The notes beneath the pieces were generated by a model. The model was not told the DNA's origin and did not search any database. It saw only the letters and a program-made list of their open reading frames with translations. A stretch of 64,000 nucleotides of DNA. It comes from Prostheceraeus crozeri (lineage: Eukaryota; Platyhelminthes; Polycladida; Euryleptidae). The translations under genes were made by a program, and so were the position numbers. Positions 54,317 through 64,000 of the stretch are shown one piece after another. Each line of letters begins with the position of its first letter. The first letter of the stretch is position 1. The stretch lies in assembly GCA_907163375.1 (NCBI GenBank), contig CAJQUW010007473.1, forward strand, positions 62,001 through 126,000, given 5' to 3'.

Positions 54317-57300
54317 TTACAAGGCATCGTGAAAAGCCTTAAAACAGTTCTGTTTAGTGATGCACAAATGAACACGACACTTTTCACATCCCGTAGATGG
54401 CTTGGATTTGCAGGTCTGATTTTTACATCTTCCTTGATTCATCATGACCGGTCAATGTGCAATTTGATCATTTCTAATTATGCTTGGAGTCAGTATTGTT
54501 CTCGTTCCACCCAATTTCTTTTTCTTGATGAACAAGCAATCCTGCAATGACGGTCTTCCTCGATTTCTTGCTTCTTTGGCTCTCAGACAAAGACTGGTTG
54601 CAACTTGAGCTTTGAATTCAAATAACTTCATCTGGTCTGTAACGCCACAGTCATCGCAATCCCGTTTGTATAATAACCAACTGTTCACAAGAGAGAGGTC
54701 CAACATGTGAAAGAAGAATCGGATGTAAAATCTTGTGTTGCAATGGGTTGTGATGCGATATAGTGCAACGTATTTGTTGGCTTCATCAACGAAACCCATC
54801 CTGTGATTGTAACCTACAATGGAAGCAGGACATTCGACGTCAATCATTTTCTTTTGACTTTGATCATATCGTTGAACAAAACTAGTTTCGCCCTTGCCCA
54901 AATATGTGCTCAAAACCACCACGCCTCTATTGTCGAACCATTTCACTGCCGATAACAGCACACCGTCTTTGTAGCATTGATTCTCCATCATAGAACCTCT
55001 TCCGCGCTTTTTCAATTCAGAATCCATGTCAAGTTTCAGTCCTGGTGCTCTGGCCGTTCTCAAGGTACCCAATGCCTGCATTCCTTTCTTGGCCAAAACT
55101 ACTTGTAATGTCGCCGAGTTGAACCAGTTGTCAAATAACACTTTGTAGTTGCAGTTGTCTTGCAGATGCTGAACCAATCTCAGAACAACACTACCCGATT
55201 TTCCAACCTCCTTGTCATTGTCGGCATTGAGATTTCCTTCTCCATATAGTTCGATCCCGTGAATAAGACCACCACTGCCACAGCACATGTAAAACTTCGG
55301 ACCCCATTTCTTTGGCTGTCTAGGGTTATACTGTCGCAGACCTCCACTCCTTCGACCTTTGTATGGCATTACTTGCTCATCAACTGAGATGAATTCGTCG
55401 GGAATTATGGACTTTGCAACCCTATTGAAGTTATCCAAAAGAGGCTGAAATTTGAAGGTTTTCCCGCGATTCGCTGGTTCACAAGAGCTGTTGTCAACAA
55501 AGTGAAGGTTTCTTTTGATTGATTCCCAATCATCTCGAGAAATTCGTGATTCAGCCGTGTGAGATCTGACCAGTATCCTCGAACATGACCAAGTTTGTAC
55601 AGCCCAGTCCAAATAGAAGTGCCCATGAATGTTTGAAAATTTTTGGCATTGAGACAGAATCTGCTGTTAGGATCCTTTTGTCTTGAATACAAATTCGATT
55701 GAAAGCAAATTTTTTCTAGAAAATCGTCATCATGATAATCGCAGAAGTACTCTAATGGATCTCTCACTTGCCGTGATTTCTCTCTTTGAGGGTTGAATGT
55801 GAAATCTGGAAATTCATCAGACCTACGCCTCCAACGCCAAGCTTGGGATGTTGTGTCATTGTCGGCATCACTACATGTATCTGATTCTGAAGAACTGATT
55901 ATGGTTTCATCGTCACTAGCAGAAGAAGAGTAATCACTTGATGAAGAAACAGATTCAAGTTCAATTTCGTGTTGTCGTGATGACCGTCGTAATCCATAAA
56001 TCGGTGCGTGCAATCCAAGTGATGTAGTCGATTCCGATTGAATCTGACCTGCAGACAAAGAAATGTTATGTTTAGCGGACATGCAGAGGGGGTTATAAAC
56101 ATTGCGGAAGCTTAGGGTATGTATACAGGTATGCAGATGCTTAAGGCAATAACATTTTGTATATTATTTAGTTCGTTTATTCACGTTACGCTATTAGTTC
56201 GTTCTGTTTTCGCTGATTAGGTCAAATACAATATCACCTCTACTTTCAGTAGTGATATTCAGTAATATTGATTACCCTAGCTATGATAATAATATAATAA
56301 ATACACATATAACGTAATTACAAGTAAATATTAGCCCGGATTTGCACTTACTACTAGGGTCCGTCTCTGAAGTAGAAGGGTCAGGCAGCACCATCTCTTG
56401 AGGCTCGATATTCTCATCAACATCGGAATGAATAGTCTCCATCTCTCGTGGGACAGCGTCCGTCTCTGAAGTAGAAGGGTCAGGCAGCACCATCTCTTGA
56501 GGCTCGATATTCTCATCAACATCGGAATGAATAGTCTCCATCTCTCGTGGGACAGCGTCCGTCTCTGAAGTAGAAGGGTCAGGCAGCACCATCTCTTGAG
56601 GCTCGATATTCTCATCAACATCGGAATGAATAGTCTCCATCTCTCGTGGGACAGCGTCCGTCTCTGAAGTAGAAGGGTCAGGCAGCACCATCTCTTGAGG
56701 CTCGATATTCTCATCAACATCGGAATGAATAGTCTCCATCTCTCGTGGGACAGTGTCCGTCTCTGAAGTAGAAGGGTCAGGCAGCACCATCTCTTGAGGC
56801 TCGATATTCTCATCAACATCGGAATGAATAGTCTCCATCTCTCGTGGGACAGTGTCCGTCTCTGAAGTAGAAGGGTCAGGCAGCACCATCTCTTGAGGCT
56901 CGATATTCTCATCAACATCGGAATGAATAGTCTCCATCTCTCGTGGGACAGTGTCCGTCTCTGAAGTAGAAGGGTCAGGCAGCACCATCTCTTGAGGCTC
57001 GATATTCTCATCAACATCGGAATGAATAGTCTCCATCTCTCGTGGGACAGTGTCCGTCTCTGAAGTAGAAGGGTCAGGCAGCACCATCTCTTGAGGCTCG
57101 ATATTCTCATCAACATCGGAATGAATAGTCTCCATCTCTCGTGGGACAGTGTCCGTCTCTGAAGTAGAAAGGTCAGGCAGCACCATCTCTTGAGGCTCGA
57201 TATTCTCATCAACATCGGAATGAATAGTCTCCATCTCTCGCGGGACAGCGTCCGTCTCTGAAGTAGAAGGGCCAGGCTGGCCAGGCTGATCTGATGAAGC

Positions 57301-57805
57301 ACAGGAGTCTGCCTCAGATTTTTTGATGGACCGCAGTATCTTAGCTGAAAAATGAATTAGCATCATTCATCATTGTTCATAGATCATCGGGTTTTCATAT
57401 GCCTACCTCTCTTTTTTCGTCTGATGTGTCTGTTTTTCACATTCAAATCCCAACCAGGATAGTTGGGGAAAATTACACGGCAACTTCTTTTGAAAACCGA
57501 GCATATGACTCCATCGTACCAATACCCAACTTTTTTCTCATCAATCCAATACACCAACACTTCCTCGTTGATACAGTACATGCTGAAAATATAATGGCGA
57601 ATTAAAGAAAGCTACATGTTCATTGTTCAAAGCTACTAACATAAATTCCTACATGTAGTCCGCTGCATGTAGGCCTACATGTAAATTGTACAGTGATCTT
57701 TCTGCAATACATGTACATATATTATAGGCCTACGTATGAAATACATTTGTAAAATATTATTTTATTTAAGAATCAAACTTACACATCGCTTTCTTGGGAA
57801 GGCAT
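54317..57805 (-). pseudogene. spliced piggyBac transposase gene with a 33-residue repeat exon
   Basis: Four exons join in phase. 57,805-57,783 encodes MPSQESDV. 57,582-57,407 encodes a Tudor-like segment (NEEVLVYWIDEKKVGYWYDG). 57,344-56,352 has nine 33-residue repeats (TVPREMETIHSDVDENIEPQ). From 56,048 comes the transposase. Donors are GTAAGT, GTAGGC and GTAAGT; acceptors are TTTTCAG, TTTTTCAG and TGTCTGCAG. The transposase shows the three catalytic aspartates in SVDEQVMPYKGR, VLFDNWFNS and MGFVDEANKYVALYR, and the C-terminal cysteine cluster CKNQTC...CEKCRVHLC. A frameshift near 55,555 and an in-frame TGA at 54,454-54,452, just before the cysteine cluster, suggest that it is decaying. It would excise and insert DNA at TTAA. 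Confidence 0.9.
56353..57270 (-). repeat. 99-bp tandem repeat, nine copies, coding
   Basis: Each unit encodes PSTSETDxVPREMETIHSDV plus 13 further residues. The units are almost identical, differing mainly at one codon (Ala in the three units nearest the transposase and in the first, Thr in the five between). The period is 99 bp. Confidence 0.96.
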
Positions 57806-59636
57806 GAATATAAGAGGTAGACCTAGGCATAATGTACCTTACACACCATTATTAGCCAAAAAGCTATGTTTGCGCATTAAATCGGGCGTCGTTTACGGGT
57901 CACAAGTATTGATTGTATTTAAGCTTATTGTCAAATTTTAATATTCAACATTGTTCATGTAGCTTTAGTGGCCAAATATCAAGAAAAATCGAAAATATCT
58001 TCCTAATACAATTGCGTATGTGTCGCATCTACTTACGGTATTTAATTAATTTCAACATGCCTACTCGTGTTTACGTGGGATACTAAGTTTCAAAGTATCG
58101 CAAATACAAGTTAATGAGTTCTTGCTAGAAAGATAAATGAATTAAAAATACTTACATTTTGATGGACTTCGCTTCTTGTCCCCAGCAGTTGACACACCAA
58201 TGATGTGAAGTCAATCGCCGAAGTAATCAGTTACTTTATTATGAAGCACTATTGTAGCAAGCAGCGACGAGTGAGAAAAAATTCAAATAGTGTGCGAGTG
58301 CTGCTTACAGCATTTAAAAACATAGAAATCTCTCTAATGCTTAACTTTGATTGTTTTAGACCCAAGCTGTATTTCACAGAAGTGTGATGGACGTCTTAAA
58401 TATAGTACAAACTCTCAAAAGCAATTATCGTCAACATTTCAAGCATAGATATCTAGCCACCATCGTTTATGAATTGAATATGATCTATCAAACGCACATG
58501 ATTTTTTCTTTTCAAATCTGCAATATGTTTCTACACTTACAGGGTGATCTTATTTTTGCTAACTCGCGTGAAACAAATTTGAAGTCTACCTCAGTAATAT
58601 GGGGTCATAGTATGACATGTGACACTTCCAGATGGTGAAAATTGGTAGAAAATCACAATTCATGATGTGTACGATTACTATAAACACTTGAAATAGGTAC
58701 ACTGTAAACCAGCACCTCCTAAAGCGAGCTGAATCACCTCCTAAAGCAAGACACTATTCGTAACTAATAAAAAAATCCTAAAGCATGCGCCTTTTAGAAG
58801 GCTAGCCTCTCACCTCCTAAAACATATTTTCAAAGCCATATTCTACTTTTCCCTTATGACAATGCATACTACTATCTATATTCAGCAATAGACGGGTTAC
58901 GCATTGAGATTTATTGCAGACAAAGCTCTCATTATATTCATTCAATATTTATCTCTTGCTTTACAAACAACCCTCTGAAGAAATAAGAACCCTTTAACCC
59001 CTGTAGTACTGTTATGCAAGAGAACATGATATTAGTGTTGTACAATTCGAATACATAAAACAAACTTTACTGAAATTCACTTGAAATTTATAAAATTGAC
59101 ACCCAGTACCAAATTGAATACAATCGCAGGTCTATTTATGTAACAGATGCAACGAAATCTCATGTATACATGTACAATGAAAATTTTGGCCAGACCACGC
59201 AATTTTCGGTGAAAAAATACAAATGATACATAATATAATCAGTGTCGGGACAGTAAAAAATGTCAGAAACATGCAGGATATTTATTACAGAATTATGTGG
59301 ATAAAAGCATGTGTGAAATCGTAGATCAACAGTTGCAATAAAGATAAAGTAACAAAATAGAGTCTCAAGATGTGAATAATATATGTGCTAGATATGCAAA
59401 TCAATCTCTATTATTGTTCAAGTAAATTACGATTTAAACTAGCAGATATTGCAGCTCTAAAACATCATGGAAATCATCAAGGAATTATTATAGAAAGATG
59501 GAAACTAAAGAATTCAAAGTAATTTATGGCACCAAAAAAATTCACAGAGTTTTGCACTGATCTTGGTGAAGATGTGACGCACACGAAGAAGTCCTTCCAG
59601 CAGTTTCTACGGTGGCCAAGTACTGTCGATTGCGTT
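57806..59636. other. non-coding; possible upstream exon of the piggyBac gene
   Basis: A strong donor (AAAAT followed by GTAAGTATTTTT, minus strand, exon edge about 58,156) may end a 5' untranslated exon. CACCTCCTAAAGC words repeat at about 58,707-58,820. A short open frame at 59,527-59,640 is unrecognised. No other gene is seen. Confidence 0.4.
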
Positions 59637-60180
59637 AGTAGTTTATAGTGTGACATCCGGCGCGACGCTTCGCTTCGCTTTGCTTCGCTTCGCTTGCGCC
59701 GGATGTCACACTTTTGCGGGGTTTTTTCAAAAAAATCAAAATTTCAAAAATTTAGGTAGACTTCAAATTTCACGTGGCCGAAGGGGGGAAAATTTAGGTA
59801 GTGACAAATTTTCAAAAAAACAAAATTTCAAAAATTTAGCCGGTCTCAAAATATCACGTAATCTCAAATTTGAGAATTACAATTTTCTCGCTTAAATCAT
59901 GACCGTTCCAGGACACCGAAAAAATCATAAAAGTTAAGAATCTCAAAATTTGAGAATTACAATCGGGCGAAGCCCTAGAACCTTCGGTTCGATTTTCACC
60001 CCCAAAATCATGACCGTTCCAGGACACCGAAAAAATCATAAAAGTTAAGAATTTCAAATTCATGAATTTTATCCATCTTTCAGGTTTTTAAAATATATCA
60101 TGTGACTAAAAATATTTGAAGGAATTGACATATTCTTAACAATAAGTTTAGGTACTTTTACAATTGTCATTCAAGGGTAG
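59637..60180 (+). repeat. left terminal region of Polinton 2
   Basis: The outer ~130 bp match the element 1 terminus closely; further in, blocks are shortened or shuffled (several copies of AAATCATGACCGTTCCAGGA). A double hairpin GGGC-GAA-GCCC and GAACC-TTC-GGTTC lies at 59,965-59,990. A shortened remnant of the left-end gene follows at about 60,060-60,180. Confidence 0.85.
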
Positions 60181-60407
60181 AGAACATCTGCTTCCCGCAT
60201 TTATGAATAAAATGCATTTCAGTGTAAAGAGCTGTGACCTCCAACTCAAACATTTGAAAGGAAACAATCTATGAAAGAACAAACAGCTGCTACACCCACT
60301 TATTCATTTGTAAAGACGTGGCATATAATTGCAGCATGTAGGAAGTAAGACTTCATTTACAATTCCATTGATCATAACTAGTGACTGTTTTCTTTCCTTA
60401 TTGCAAA

Positions 60408-61013
60408 ATGCCAAAACGTACTGCCGCAGAAGCTTTTTCGTTTTACATGCCGATTTTACTAAACTTAATTAAAGAAGAGCACAAGGAAACTGCGAATAAA
60501 TACTTTGAAGAGTGGAAGTTAGAAATTCAATCGAGAAAGAAGAACAAATTGGACTCTCAAAAACAAGTGGAGGATATTACAGTAAAAATAGAACAGTATC
60601 TTAACACTACCACAATTCCTCAGTTCAATGTTACAAAAGAACATTTCATTACCATCGAAGATAGTGCTACTATGATTTCAAAACTGATTGCAAGTGATAA
60701 AGTGCACCATGGGTCGTTGCTGAGAAGTGCTGCTTATCAAGGTTATGGATTTAAAAGAATTCTGGAATTGAGTGACAATAAAAAAAACAGATTTGTGGCA
60801 AACTTGGAACTATTTAGAATTTCCTATAACGTAAGTTATTGTTATTTCTTGATGAACTTATCAGATCTAATTCTACCACACGTATTATTTTTAAATTCAT
60901 CAATGCCCATTAGTTTTGTTAGAAAACATTTTAAAGAAATCAAAATTTATATAGAAAAATTGAATCAACCGACAACTATAGAAGAAATGAGGTTTGGTTC
61001 CCAAGATGAATGA
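60408..61013 (+). CDS. Polinton 2 protein, homologue of the right-end gene of Polinton 1
   Basis: About 201 residues from MPKRTAAEAFSFYMPILLNL. It shares H-x2-LLR, YQG, FV-x2-L, the S-x2-Y motif and PISFVRKHF-like ending in order with the protein at 49,799-50,497, but with low identity, so it comes from a diverged lineage. The start at 60,408 follows TTGCAAAATG, close to the TTGCAATG before its homologue. It is read inward from the left terminus, whereas the homologue is read inward from the right terminus. A DNA-binding role is only a guess. Confidence 0.7.
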   Translation: MPKRTAAEAFSFYMPILLNLIKEEHKETANKYFEEWKLEIQSRKKNKLDSQKQVEDITVKIEQYLNTTTIPQFNVTKEHFITIEDSATMISKLIASDKVHHGSLLRSAAYQGYGFKRILELSDNKKNRFVANLELFRISYNVSYCYFLMNLSDLILPHVLFLNSSMPISFVRKHFKEIKIYIEKLNQPTTIEEMRFGSQDE

Positions 61014-61109
61014 ACATTAACTGTGTTGTTTCACTTTTTAAGATATGTGCAATGTACATACATATTTGATGTATACATATTTATGAAGACTTCTTTATAA
61101 GTAGTAACA

Positions 61110-61690
61110 CATTTTGGATTATTTTGAAATGTAATTAAATTTCCTTTTGTTCTCCAGTCTCATGGTAGAAGACTGCTATTGTATAGATCTATATTTCAGT
61201 ATGTAACATAATCTTTGATATTTAAGAATGATTCATGGAACTTAGTAGTATTGCATTTTGGATTATTTTGAAATGTAATTAAATTTCCTTTTGTTCTCCA
61301 GTCTCATGGTAGAAGACTGCTATTGTATAGATCTATATTTCAGTATGTAACATAATCTTTGATATTTAAGAATGATTCATGGAACTTAGTAGTATTGCAT
61401 TTTGGATTATTTTGAAATGTAATTAAATTTCCTTTTGTTCTCCAGTCTCATGGTAGAAGACTGACATTGTACAATTGTATGATAAGATTGATTGTTGTAT
61501 TATTATATTTGATATTTAAGAATGATTCATGGAACTTAGTAGTATTGCATTTTGGATTATTTTGAAATGTAATTAAATTTCCTTTTGTTCTCCAGTCTCA
61601 TGGTAGAAGACTGACATTGTACAATTGTATGATAAGATTGATTGTTGTATTATTATATTTGATGCAAAATACACTGCCGTTGTTTTCATT
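61110..61690. repeat. 144-149-bp tandem array, about four copies
   Basis: Units start CATTTTGGATTATTTTGAAA at 61,110, 61,254, 61,398 and 61,547. Each contains TTCTCCAGTCTCATGG. It is in the same relative place (between right-end gene and protease start) as the 113-bp array of Polinton 1, but the units are otherwise unlike. Confidence 0.95.
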
Positions 61691-61744
61691 TTCCTGTACA
61701 AGAAGTAGACATTATTACAGTTATTGGAATTTATTTCATTTAAA

Positions 61745-61905
61745 ATGAATGATGAAAATCCGACAGTTATACTGAGTAATATAGGTGATATATTACCTCA
61801 GGTTAATAACATGACTGAGTTCTTAGAAATATACGACAAACAAACAACTACGTATTTCGATTTAAATAGCATTTCAGAAGATTGTTTTCAAAATATTTAT
61901 TCAAA
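61745..61905 (+). pseudogene. start fragment of a Polinton protease gene
   Basis: From the ATG at 61,745, NMTEFLEIYDKQTTTYFDLN aligns with MTDLIEFFKLYGTDTTTNFD of the protease at 48,951-49,373, and both are preceded by TTTCATTTAAAATGA. The fragment runs directly into the leader of the next gene. Only the beginning of the gene is present. Confidence 0.75.
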
Positions 61906-61920
61906 ATATTTCTTTAAAAA

Positions 61921-62664
61921 ATGGAAGAAACAAAAATGGAAGAAACCGCAAGAATATATCCTTCGTTATCATATGAACGTAGTTCTACTTTAATGGACAT
62001 TGAAAAGATTAACATCGAAAAAATGAACATTGAAAAACACAAAGATAGAGTACGCTATATGAAAGATAAGGAATCTCAATTATTATTAAGATTAGAGCAT
62101 TATAAAAAATTAAGAAAGAGATGGACTAAAGTTAAGAATGTAACACAAGGAATTGGCATATTCTTAACAATAAGTTTAGGTGCTTTAACAATTGTTATAT
62201 CTTCTGGTGTTTTAGTAATTCCAGTAGTTGCTACAGCTTTAACAGGTACGGGTGTTTTTGCAACTTCACTTGTTACAATGTTAGATAAATCTTTAATAAC
62301 TAAGAAACGAAAATCATTAAAAACTAAGCATTTACATATTAAAGAAGTCTATGATAAACTACATTACTACTTTCAAAGAGTATGTGATGATAATGTTATT
62401 ACGTTAGATGAGATTGAAAAATTTGATCAAATAGCTAATGAAGTAAATCAAATATCATTTCAATCACAGACAGAAAAAGTTAATGATAAAAATAAAAAGG
62501 ATGGTAAAATTTCTAGTGATGGTAAAACTTTTATTGATGATAAAATTTTTAATGAAGAAAATGATAAAATTTTTTTAGAAGAGATAAAAACTTTATTAGA
62601 CAAAACTTTATTAAACAAAACTGAAAGCGAAAAGATGTCAAACAACAAAGCAATAAAAAAATAA
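61921..62664 (+). CDS. Polinton 2 left-end protein with hydrophobic segments
   Basis: Near-identical to the gene at 34,843-35,556: the same charged N-terminus, the two hydrophobic stretches (IFLTISLGALTIVISSGVLV) and the lysine-rich tail, with a slightly different C-terminal end. The ATG follows TTCTTTAAAAAATGG. Confidence 0.8.
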   Translation: MEETKMEETARIYPSLSYERSSTLMDIEKINIEKMNIEKHKDRVRYMKDKESQLLLRLEHYKKLRKRWTKVKNVTQGIGIFLTISLGALTIVISSGVLVIPVVATALTGTGVFATSLVTMLDKSLITKKRKSLKTKHLHIKEVYDKLHYYFQRVCDDNVITLDEIEKFDQIANEVNQISFQSQTEKVNDKNKKDGKISSDGKTFIDDKIFNEENDKIFLEEIKTLLDKTLLNKTESEKMSNNKAIKK

Positions 62665-62731
62665 TTTGTTCAGTAAAATGTTTTTGCTGTATTCCAATGT
62701 TACCACAAAATTCAAATATTATATTTTAAAA

Positions 62732-63553
62732 ATGGATAAAATTAGAGCTGATAATTTTAAAAGAATAAAACAATTAGAAGAGTTAATAAAACAAAGAAAT
62801 ATTATGAAAGAAAATCATCTTCAACATAGAATGATAAAAGCTGGTATTCAATCTGATATGTTTGAAAAAATGCAGCAAACCGAGCAAGTAAAAACTGATT
62901 TTGAAAAAACTATGGAACCATTTAAAACTCTTGAAAAAGAAAGTACAAATAATGATAAACAAATTGATATAACAGATCCAGAGCACAAAACTATATTAGA
63001 TGACTATGGATTACTAGAATCAAACATTAATAAGAAATTACCAAAATCTATGCAATTTGAACATTCTATTTCATTTATAGATGGAAAAACAATACCTAGA
63101 TTTTATCTCGGTCAAAAAGAAATATTTCCACAACCTTTTCGAGGTATAATTTTTTCACCAGATAAATCTCCTTTTAATTTAGATAGAAATTTTGTTGATC
63201 TTTTAAGAGGAGCAGATTTAAATAATTATGCTGTAGAAGATCTCATAAAATATAAAGCTATGTTAGACAGAGTTGGTGCAGTAAAATCTCTTAGACGTTA
63301 TAAACAATTAGAAAATTTATTATCAACGGGAGTTAAAGTAGGGAAAGGTTTATCTGAAAAACAGAAAACAGAAACAACCATATTTTTACCAGATGATCCA
63401 CAAGAATTACTAAATAGATTAAATATTTTAATATCTGCAATAAAAGAAGGACATAATTCTAGTTTCAATGAAATTCATGCTATATTGAAAAGACTGTTAG
63501 AAAAGAAGATTCTAAATGAAGAGGATTATAAAAGTATAACCGGACATCTCTGA
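62732..63553 (+). CDS. Polinton 2 conserved protein, unknown function
   Basis: Near-identical to the gene at 35,694-36,520 (MDKIRADNFKRIKQLEELIK onward). Near its 3' end it carries a ~38-bp GC-rich palindromic insert (about 63,536-63,573) that the other copy lacks. Confidence 0.8.
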   Translation: MDKIRADNFKRIKQLEELIKQRNIMKENHLQHRMIKAGIQSDMFEKMQQTEQVKTDFEKTMEPFKTLEKESTNNDKQIDITDPEHKTILDDYGLLESNINKKLPKSMQFEHSISFIDGKTIPRFYLGQKEIFPQPFRGIIFSPDKSPFNLDRNFVDLLRGADLNNYAVEDLIKYKAMLDRVGAVKSLRRYKQLENLLSTGVKVGKGLSEKQKTETTIFLPDDPQELLNRLNILISAIKEGHNSSFNEIHAILKRLLEKKILNEEDYKSITGHL

Positions 63554-63573
63554 TGTCCTCCAGGGCTTCGCCC
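63536..63573. repeat. palindromic mini-insertion present here, absent in Polinton 1
   Basis: GGACATC-TCT-GATGTCC (63,542-63,558) and GGGC-TTC-GCCC (63,563-63,573). The matching site in element 1 (about 36,495) reads AAAGTGTAGCTG with no insert. Confidence 0.92.
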
Positions 63574-63659
63574 GTAGCTGAAATATGTTGTTGTTTTTAA
63601 TTTTTTATAAAAAAAATATTTCATAAAAAAATATTTATTTAATTTTTTCAGTTTAAAAA

Positions 63660-64000
63660 TGTGTTCAGCAGATTTAGACAAAATTAATGATCATTTAGAA
63701 AATTTGACAGAGATTTTGGGTTCATCAAAATTTAGTACGACGTTAAAAATTATAACAACTACTTCATCACACACTTATAATTTAGAACCCATTCTACATT
63801 TAGAACAGAATAAAAATTATCAAATTGCATTGACTAGTTTCTCTACATTTAACACTATTCAAAACGTTATCAAAGATGTGAATGATCAATTTAGATATTC
63901 TACTGATAAAGGAAAAACATGGAAAATACTAACTTTTCTTCCTGGTTCTTACGAAGTTGAAACAATATCAAATGAAATTAAGAGACATTTAGGTATACCA
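63660..64000 (+). CDS. Polinton 2 minor (penton-type) capsid protein, partial at window end
   Basis: Begins MCSADLDKINDHLENLTEIL and is almost the same as 36,626 onward; the window ends before the gene does. The TTTAAAAATG context is kept. Confidence 0.8.

Larger units (their letters stand above)
59637..64000 (+). mobile_element. Polinton element 2, left part (continues beyond window)
   Basis: Starts AGTAGTTTATAGTGTGAC with the same 17-bp hairpin stem and CTTCG-type loop as element 1. From 61,921 to the window end it is nearly identical to 34,843-36,980 of element 1, so the two belong to one family and separated recently. Between the terminus and 61,921 it differs: a remnant of the first gene (about 60,060-60,180), a gene of the right-end family, a tandem array and a protease start fragment. 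It is a rearranged copy; how many breaks it has cannot be judged because most of it is outside the window. Confidence 0.93.

Noticed and set aside
56331-57302. 323-codon Leu/Arg-rich frame opposite in phase to the 33-residue repeats
   Set aside because: It is the shadow frame of the 99-bp coding repeat; the chosen frame has matching splice phases on both sides.
59527-59640. Open frame MAPKKFTEFCTDLGEDVTHT next to Polinton 2
   Set aside because: Short, not recognised and cut by the insertion; may be part of an older element but cannot be supported.

Overview
The window looks like a transposon-crowded stretch of an animal nuclear genome, probably a marine invertebrate. The grounds are AT-rich non-coding DNA with many CT/GA microsatellites, an animal-type spliced piggyBac gene, Tc1, hAT, Penelope-like and LINE elements, and two large Polinton (Maverick) elements. 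The exact phylum cannot be told from what I see. I recognise no ordinary single-copy host gene, rRNA or tRNA.

Layout: 1-290 is the decayed end of a piggyBac transposase. 291-12,250 is mostly non-coding, with a 195-bp tandem repeat, a long hairpin, two hAT-type elements with clean 8-bp target duplications (7,992-8,521 and 9,429-11,064) and a minus-strand LINE relic. About 12,560-16,974 is a Penelope-like retroelement (reverse transcriptase plus GIY-YIG endonuclease), followed directly by a complete Tc1-like element with TIRs (16,975-18,756). 18,848-23,106 is a ~0.7-kb direct duplication flanking a piggyBac relic. 25,430-30,060 holds LINE scraps and TTAA-type/MITE-like repeats.

The main feature is a 16,990-bp Polinton at 34,380-51,369 inserted inside a LINE (31,864-34,379 and 51,370-52,130) with a 6-bp target duplication (CAAGAC). 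Its 489-bp terminal inverted repeats differ at one visible position, so the insertion is recent. It carries a packaging ATPase, protein-primed DNA polymerase B, major and minor capsid proteins, an adenain-like protease, a phospholipase-A2-like domain in the same reading frame as the retroviral-type integrase, a fibre-like protein and several unassigned genes. It looks nearly whole, with perhaps one or two breaks. A second, related Polinton starts at 59,637 and runs off the window. Its left end is a chimera: a module that sits at the right end of the first copy precedes the usual left-end genes.

Between the Polintons lie a LINE scrap and a spliced piggyBac gene (54,317-57,805, minus) with a 9 x 33-residue repeat exon.

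The most unusual pattern is a family of short GC-rich tri-loop hairpins (such as GGGC-GAA-GCCC followed by GAACC-TTC-GGTTC) scattered through the AT-rich Polintons, in intergenic gaps and in frame inside genes. One is present in one copy and absent at the matching site of the other, which suggests that these palindromes are mobile.
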